30,291 bases of DNA from JAVBRU01 sp031547595 (GTDB lineage Bacteria > Bacillota > Clostridia > Christensenellales > Aristaeellaceae): the NCBI GenBank assembly GCA_031547595.1, contig JAVBRU010000063.1:1-30291 (forward strand), in the 5' to 3' direction. Position numbers and translations under genes: made by a program. Position 1 is the first letter of the stretch; the number at the start of each line of letters is the position of its first letter. Below, one piece after another: positions 24,754-30,291 of the stretch. Under the pieces are notes generated by a model that saw only the letters and a program-made list of their open reading frames with translations, was not told the origin of the DNA and ran no database searches.

Positions 24754-26043
24754 ATGAACCCTGCCACCACAACTACCATCGCCCTGGTACTATTCGCGCT
24801 CACCTATATTGGCCTGCTCGTCTTTGGCAGGTACCGCGCCTACACCGCGCTGATCTCCGCTGCGCTGTTTGTGGGACTGGGCATTTTACCCATCGGCATG
24901 GTGCTTAATGCCGTGGACTGGAACGTTATCCTGATGATTGCGGGCACGATGGGCACTGTCACGCTGTTCATCGAATCGCGCATGCCAGCGCGCCTCGCGG
25001 ATATGATTATCGAAAAAACGCCGAGCGTGAAGTGGACGATTGTGGCACTTTCGCTGTTTGCGGGCATTATCTCCGCTTTTGTGGATAATGTGGCGACGGT
25101 GCTGATGGTCGCGCCTGTGGCGCTGGGCATTGCCAGGAAGCTTAAAGTTTCGCCCGTGCCCAGCATTATTGCCATTGCCATATCGTCCAACCTGCAGGGC
25201 GCGGCCACGCTGGTGGGCGATACCACGTCGATATTACTCGGCGGCGTGGCCCATATTGATTTCCTGGGATTTTTCTTCCTGGATGGCAAGATCGGTATGT
25301 TCTGGATCGTTGAGGTGGCCGCTATTGCCGCAACCCTCGTGCTCTTGTGGATGCTGCGCAAAGAGAATCAGCCCATCAAGGTCAATAGCCGCGAGGGAGT
25401 AGAGGATTATTTCCCCACAGTGCTGCTGGTGGGCACCATTGTGCTGCTGATTGTGGCGTCCTTTATCCCGGAGGGCAGCAAGCCCGGCATCACCAATGGC
25501 CTGATCTGCGTGGCGCTGTTTGCCATTGGCCTTCTGCACCGGGTGTTCATCAAAAAAGATGCCGTGTCTGCCGTGCGCGCCCTTAAGGAAATCGACTATT
25601 TTACGCTGCTTTTGCTCTCCGGCCTGTTTATCGTGATCGGCGGGATCACGCACGCCGGTGTCGTGGACCAGATCAGCCAGCTGTTTGTCAGCATCAGCAA
25701 CGACAACGTGTTTTTGATGTATACCCTGATTGTCTGGTCGTCTGTGCTGCTGTCCGCATTCATTGACAACATCCCTTATGTGGCGACTATGCTGCCCGTT
25801 GTGGCCAATATCGCACAGATGATGGGCATATCGCCATATCTATTGTACTTTGGTCTGCTCTCCGGTGCTACCCTTGGCGGCAATCTCACGCCTATTGGCG
25901 CGTCTGCTAATATCGCCGGGCTCGGTATCCTGCGCAAGGAAGGCTATGAGGTCAGCGCCGGAACCTTTATGAAGATGAGCGTGCCCTTTACGTTGGTGGC
26001 GGTCACTGTGGGGTATGTGTTGATCTGGCTGATTTGGCGATAG
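24754..26043 (+). CDS. ArsB/NhaD-type (ion transporter superfamily) permease
   Basis: A 429-residue polytopic membrane protein with about 11-12 hydrophobic segments. The two repeated halves each carry the family signature: FVDNVATVLMVAPVALGIAR with SSNLQGAATLVGDTTSILLG in the first, and FIDNIPYVATMLPVVANIA with GATLGGNLTPIGASANIAGL in the second. This is the ArsB/NhaD/SLC13-like ion transporter fold, where the F-x-D-N and G-x-x-x-x-x-G-D/N loops meet at the substrate site. Members export arsenite or exchange sodium, or import anions. No arsenic genes are nearby, so a sodium/proton or anion role is as likely. ATG 24754 has AAGGAG 8 nt upstream; a GTG at 24745 overlaps the SD. Own promoter; no cognate regulator visible. 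Confidence 0.9.
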   Translation: MNPATTTTIALVLFALTYIGLLVFGRYRAYTALISAALFVGLGILPIGMVLNAVDWNVILMIAGTMGTVTLFIESRMPARLADMIIEKTPSVKWTIVALSLFAGIISAFVDNVATVLMVAPVALGIARKLKVSPVPSIIAIAISSNLQGAATLVGDTTSILLGGVAHIDFLGFFFLDGKIGMFWIVEVAAIAATLVLLWMLRKENQPIKVNSREGVEDYFPTVLLVGTIVLLIVASFIPEGSKPGITNGLICVALFAIGLLHRVFIKKDAVSAVRALKEIDYFTLLLLSGLFIVIGGITHAGVVDQISQLFVSISNDNVFLMYTLIVWSSVLLSAFIDNIPYVATMLPVVANIAQMMGISPYLLYFGLLSGATLGGNLTPIGASANIAGLGILRKEGYEVSAGTFMKMSVPFTLVAVTVGYVLIWLIWR

Positions 26044-26052
26044 TAGGTTGCG

Positions 26053-26421
26053 TTACTTTACTGCATACCCGCAGTTTTTCAGCGCGTCCAGCGCCGCTGC
26101 CAGCTTTGCCTCTTTCAGCAGCACATAATCGGTATCGAAGGTGGAAATCGCAAAAATGGACACGCCCGCCTGTGCCAGGCAGGTGGAAATCCCGGCCAGG
26201 ATGCCAACCAGCGAGAACTCCATACTGCCCTGCACGCGCAGGGCACGCCAGCCGTCCTCTTGCTTGAACGGGACGGAAGGCACCTGCGCAGTAGGGCACA
26301 CGAGCGACCATTCGGTATCCGTCCGCGCGGTGAAGGTGAAGGGCTGCGCGGTATTGACGGCTGTATCGGGTGCTAGTTGGCAGACGGAAAAGGCCTGGGG
26401 CAATAGCTGCAAAATCATCAT
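26053..26421 (-). CDS. ACT-domain protein (amino acid sensing type)
   Basis: A 122-residue protein. Its second half (residues about 62-120: VQGSMEFSLVGILAGISTCL, then AQAGVSIFAISTFDTDYVLL) is an ACT domain of the kind found in small stand-alone proteins and in CASTOR-like sensors. The first half (FTARTDTEWSLVCPT) is a related strand-rich unit. These proteins bind amino acids; here neither ligand nor partner is known. ATG 26421 is chosen for AAGGAG five bases upstream; longer frames lie inside mutY. It overlaps the mutY stop by 4 bp, so it is co-translated with mutY, but a functional link to base excision repair is not obvious. Confidence 0.82.
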   Translation of the reverse strand: MMILQLLPQAFSVCQLAPDTAVNTAQPFTFTARTDTEWSLVCPTAQVPSVPFKQEDGWRALRVQGSMEFSLVGILAGISTCLAQAGVSIFAISTFDTDYVLLKEAKLAAALDALKNCGYAVK

Positions 26422-27467
26422 GGCTGCTCCTTGCGTTCGGATAGTAAATCGCGTGCGCATTGTTTGGCAACGCGCATGGCGGTGGGCAAAGGTAGTGCTT
26501 CCATCTCGCCCAGGGTCACCCAGCGGCTGCCGGGCAGAGGTGTGCACGTTTCGGAAATATAATGGTGCAGCGCCATGTTCCAGATGCGGTGGGTGAACAC
26601 ATGGCGCGCTTCGCAAAGGGGCTGCTGATAAGTGGCGGTTATGCCAAGGCGCTTCAGCTCTTTGGCCATGGCGGCGCGAGAGGGCGTTTCTTCTAATAAC
26701 AGATACACCCACAGGCCGCTGAGCAGCGCTTCCTTGCGCTGGCGCATCAGGATGCGATCCCCGCAGGTGACAAGCAGCACGCTGACCTGCACCGGCCTTG
26801 GCGGCTGTGCAGCGGCCTTGATGGGCAGCATATCGGCATCGCCCTTAGCATAAGCATCACAGTGTGCCACAAGCGGGCAGGCAGCGCAGCCCGGGGTGCC
26901 GGGGGTGCAGATGGTTGCGCCGATGTCCATCAGGGCCTGATTGAAATCTCCACAGCGGGTGGCCGGCATCATCTGATTGGCATACTCGGACAATTGGCGC
27001 TTGACGGAGGGCATGCCCACATCCTCGCGGATGCCGCGCACGCGGCTGATGACGCGGGTGAGGTTGCCATCAATAGCAGGGGCAGGCAGATCAAAGGCGA
27101 TGCTGGCGATGGCGGCGGCAGTATATGCGCCCACGCCGGGAAGCTGTTGCAATAAAGCCACATCGGCGGGGAAAACACCGTTATACTCTGCCGCCAGGAT
27201 GTCCGCGGCCTTGTGGAGGTTGCGCGCGCGGCTGTAATACCCCAGCCCCTCCCACATTTTCAGCACGTCCTCCAGGGGCGCGGCGGCAAGGGCAAACACG
27301 GTGGGGAAGCGCTGCATAAAGCGCGTAAAATACGCGCCCACGGTTTCGGTGCGCGTTTGCTGCAGCATAATTTCGCTGACCCAGATGCGGTAGGGATCTG
27401 TTGTGCCGCGAAAAGGCAAGGTGCGCCTGTGCGCATCGTACCAGGCAAGGAGATCGTTTGCGAGCAT
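26418..27467 (-). CDS. mutY: A/G-specific adenine DNA glycosylase MutY
   Basis: MutY removes adenine mispaired with 8-oxoguanine. The 349-residue protein shows catalytic Glu32 (VSEIMLQQTRTETV), the helix-hairpin-helix LQQLPGVGAYTAAAIAS, catalytic Asp in PAIDGNLTRVISRV, and the iron-sulfur loop C-x6-C-x2-C-x5-C (CTPGTPGCAACPLVAHC). The C-terminal NUDIX-like domain that reads 8-oxoguanine follows (VSVLLVTCGDRILMRQR to ARHVFTHRIW). The family N-terminus LLxWYDxHRRxLPFR supports ATG 27467, although the SD (AGAAAG) is weak; ATG 27488 is an alternative. LPFRG replaces the common LPWR. It is the first gene of a pair with the ACT-domain gene. Confidence 0.95.
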   Translation of the reverse strand: MLANDLLAWYDAHRRTLPFRGTTDPYRIWVSEIMLQQTRTETVGAYFTRFMQRFPTVFALAAAPLEDVLKMWEGLGYYSRARNLHKAADILAAEYNGVFPADVALLQQLPGVGAYTAAAIASIAFDLPAPAIDGNLTRVISRVRGIREDVGMPSVKRQLSEYANQMMPATRCGDFNQALMDIGATICTPGTPGCAACPLVAHCDAYAKGDADMLPIKAAAQPPRPVQVSVLLVTCGDRILMRQRKEALLSGLWVYLLLEETPSRAAMAKELKRLGITATYQQPLCEARHVFTHRIWNMALHHYISETCTPLPGSRWVTLGEMEALPLPTAMRVAKQCARDLLSERKEQP

Positions 27468-27510
27468 GAAAAAACACTTTCTGCACATGGCGGAGGATTT
27501 ATACGCGTAT

Positions 27511-27519
27511 AGTATACCA
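27511..27519 (-). promoter_or_regulatory. Extended -10 promoter of mutY
   Basis: On the minus strand TGG-TATACT (27519-27511) is an extended -10 box without a good -35. The distance to the mutY ATG (44 bp) fits. Confidence 0.5.
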
Positions 27520-27659
27520 CGCACGCCTCAAACATGCTATATCAGTTCAAAAATCAATGAAAATCAAAGATAAATTACAAAATCATTCGATTTATTGGCA
27601 TTATCGGCTGATAGACGCCACTTGAGGTGAAATTTGGCGTTCATCGGCAAAATTGGCGC

Positions 27660-27688
27660 TTGCAAGTATGCGCGATTTGAGATAAACT
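27660..27688 (+). promoter_or_regulatory. groES-groEL promoter
   Basis: TTGCAA (27660-27665) and TAAACT (27683-27688) are 17 bp apart. The transcription start would fall just before the CIRCE element. The boxes match consensus at four of six positions each. Confidence 0.55.
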
Positions 27689-27701
27689 AGCCAAGGATGG
27701 T

Positions 27702-27728
27702 TTAGCACTCAACAAGCAAGAGTGCTAA
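27702..27728. promoter_or_regulatory. CIRCE operator (HrcA site)
   Basis: TTAGCACTC-N9-GAGTGCTAA is a perfect match to the CIRCE consensus, 43 bp before the groES start codon. HrcA binds it and represses chaperone genes without heat stress. hrcA itself is not in the window. Confidence 0.98.
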
Positions 27729-27771
27729 CAACCCGAAAGACGTACAATCTATTTTTTAAGGAGGATATACC

Positions 27772-28056
27772 ATGAACGTGAAACCACTCGGTGACCGCGT
27801 TGTAATCAAAAACGTAGAGAGCGAAGAGTCCACCAAGAGCGGCATTCTGCTCACCAGCTCTGCCAAGGAAAAGCCCCAGATGGCGCAGGTGCTGGCTGTT
27901 GGCCCCGGCGGTATGGTGGATGGCAAAGAGATCACCATGCATGTGGAAGTCGGTCAGAAAGTTATCTATAGCAAGTACGCAGGCACCGAAGTCAAGCTGG
28001 ACGGCGAAGAAATGATCATCGTGCGCCAGAGTGACATCCTGGCCGTGGTTGAATAA
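27772..28056 (+). CDS. groES: Co-chaperonin GroES (Hsp10)
   Basis: A 94-residue GroES of normal length. The N-terminal strand PLGDRVVIK, the mobile loop (about 16-32, ESTKSGILLTSSAKEKP) that docks on GroEL, the VLAVGPGG turn and the C-terminal ILAVVE are all present. Seven subunits cap the GroEL ring and close the folding chamber. AAGGAGG precedes the ATG. groEL follows after 20 bp, and the pair is controlled by the CIRCE operator. Confidence 0.98.
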   Translation: MNVKPLGDRVVIKNVESEESTKSGILLTSSAKEKPQMAQVLAVGPGGMVDGKEITMHVEVGQKVIYSKYAGTEVKLDGEEMIIVRQSDILAVVE

Positions 28057-28076
28057 GTAAGGGAGGCAGAAATCAT

Positions 28077-29705
<1,629 letters not shown>

Positions 29706-29708
29706 TAC

Positions 29709-29872
29709 TAGGGCGTGTTTCAAAAGCTATGCCATGCATCTTCGGAGGCTAGAAGCGCCATTTCTGCGTTGTCAAACCTTGAAATAGCGGTGCTATTCCA
29801 GCGGTTTTCCGCCTTGAACTGACGCTTTATCCTCGCGAAGCTGCACGTCCCGGACTTTTGAAACACGCCCTA
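29709..29872. mobile_element. MITE-like palindromic element with 18-bp terminal inverted repeats
   Basis: TAGGGCGTGTTTCAAAAG (29709-29726) and its exact reverse complement (29855-29872) bound a 164-bp element four bases after the groEL stop. The interior is itself an imperfect palindrome: the left half (TGCATCTTCGGAGG, AAGCG, then AATAGC at the centre) mirrors the right half, with the centre AATAGC-GGT-GCTATT. Both ends carry TA, fitting insertion at a TA target. It codes for no transposase. As RNA it would fold into a long hairpin and could stop groEL transcription. Confidence 0.8.
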
Positions 29873-29873
29873 A

Positions 29874-30122
29874 TCTCAACCTAAAATACCTCAATCTCGC
29901 GTATCTTTTCGTCGCTCCATCGGCAATGGCCCGATAGGCCGTTGCCGCCAGGCTTCGGCACTGCGGCGGTGCAAGCGCTGTCCTCATGCCTCGGTGCGCA
30001 AGCGCACGCGGTGTCCCTCGCGTCGATTCATCCACGTAGCGCAGCTACGCTACGTTTCCTCATCTTAGCGAGGAACAAAAATCTATCGCGATGTTATCGT
30101 CATTTTAGATTGAGAATAGTAT
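29874..30122. repeat. Mosaic dispersed repeat, copy 2, with inverted ends
   Basis: This second copy of the repeat at 8618-8848 starts one base after the MITE-like element. TCTCAACCTAAAAT (29874-29887) and ATTTTAGATTGAGA (30102-30115) are inverted ends with one mismatch in 14, so the unit looks like a 242-bp element. Internal hairpins include ACGTAGCG-N6-CGCTACGT (about 30034-30055), GTGCGC-AA-GCGCAC and TCCTC-N8-GAGGA (30057-30074). No coding frame with SD is present. Confidence 0.8.
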
Positions 30123-30208
30123 AAAAATCCGGAAAAATGAAAATGTTGCAAAAGCAAAACCTGTAGCATAATACCATTTGGTTAGCAAAAGTGGCGGTTT
30201 TCAAAGAG

Positions 30209-30258
30209 TCCCCTTTGGGGAGGAGTGGCGCTTACGCGACACCCCTCCCCAAAGGGGA
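30209..30258. repeat. Long hairpin repeat at the window end
   Basis: TCCCCTTTGGGGAGG (30209-30223) and CCTCCCCAAAGGGGA (30244-30258) are perfect 15-bp arms, and the 20-bp interior continues the stem (GTG/CAC, GCG/CGC) to a CTTA loop. This type of CCCCTTTGGGGAGG hairpin occurs between genes in many gut Firmicutes, as far as I recall. Nothing else is recognised in 30123-30208 or after 30258. Confidence 0.75.
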
Positions 30259-30291
30259 ATTTGCTTGCATATAATGCTTATTGTTTTAACG

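Noticed and set aside
24754..26043. Naming the permease arsB
   Set aside because: The fold is shared by arsenite, sodium/proton and anion transporters and no ars genes are nearby, so the specific name is not justified.
27607..27648. Imperfect hairpin (about 12 of 14 paired) upstream of the groES promoter
   Set aside because: Contains mismatches, lies in an AT-rich divergent region and has no clear link to a promoter or terminator.

Overview
The window (about 57% GC by eye) reads as chromosome from a low-GC-lineage Gram-positive bacterium of the Clostridia type. Supporting signs are a perfect CIRCE operator before groES-groEL, RNase Y, a YerC/TrpR-like gene followed by pcrA and ligA, the clostridial form of SerA next to SerC, lipoprotein signals, Cna-B repeats, and sigma-A promoters close to TTGACA-N17-TATAAT. 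The genus cannot be fixed from this sequence. Nearly every gene has a readable Shine-Dalgarno (SD) sequence; several starts are GTG or TTG.

Layout. 1-3831 (+): end of a secreted protein with five Cna-B repeats, then a secreted family-5 solute-binding protein, closed by a terminator. 4038-8586 (+): a tightly coupled DNA maintenance operon, yerC-like regulator / pcrA helicase / ligA ligase. 8587-8985: intergenic space with a mosaic dispersed repeat (copy 1) and the terminator of the opposing serine operon. 8986-11228 (-): serC-serA. 11478-11895 (+): a strong promoter with a dyad, a small XRE-type helix-turn-helix gene and an overlapping 33-residue arginine-rich ORF. 11902-14115 (-): an ECF-like sigma factor with a long C-terminal extension and a six-helix membrane protein. 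14239-15365 (-): two coupled flavodoxin-fold proteins. 15453-16707 (-): a phosphodiester glycosidase domain protein and an overlapping small membrane protein. 16908-18708 (+): a secreted SH3/peptidoglycan-binding protein and a lipoprotein. 18754-22246 (-): a lipoprotein of uncertain family and a secreted family-3 glycoside hydrolase with its own promoter and dyad. 22756-24628 (-): RNase Y with a TTG start, a roughly 300-nt leader and a consensus promoter. 24684-26043 (+): an ArsB/NhaD-type permease. 26053-27467 (-): mutY coupled to an ACT-domain gene. 27660-29705 (+): CIRCE-controlled groES-groEL. 29709-30291: three different repeat elements packed after groEL.

Functionally this is a mix of housekeeping units (repair, serine synthesis, RNA turnover, chaperones, base-excision repair) and cell-surface or secreted functions (Cna-B protein, solute-binding protein, peptidoglycan binding, GH3, NAGPA). 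I see no CRISPR array, tRNA, rRNA, transposase or clear defence island. The least explained material is the repeat cluster after groEL with its rearranged partner after ligA, the promoter/dyad/HTH/mini-ORF unit at 11478-11895, and the extended sigma factor with its membrane partner.
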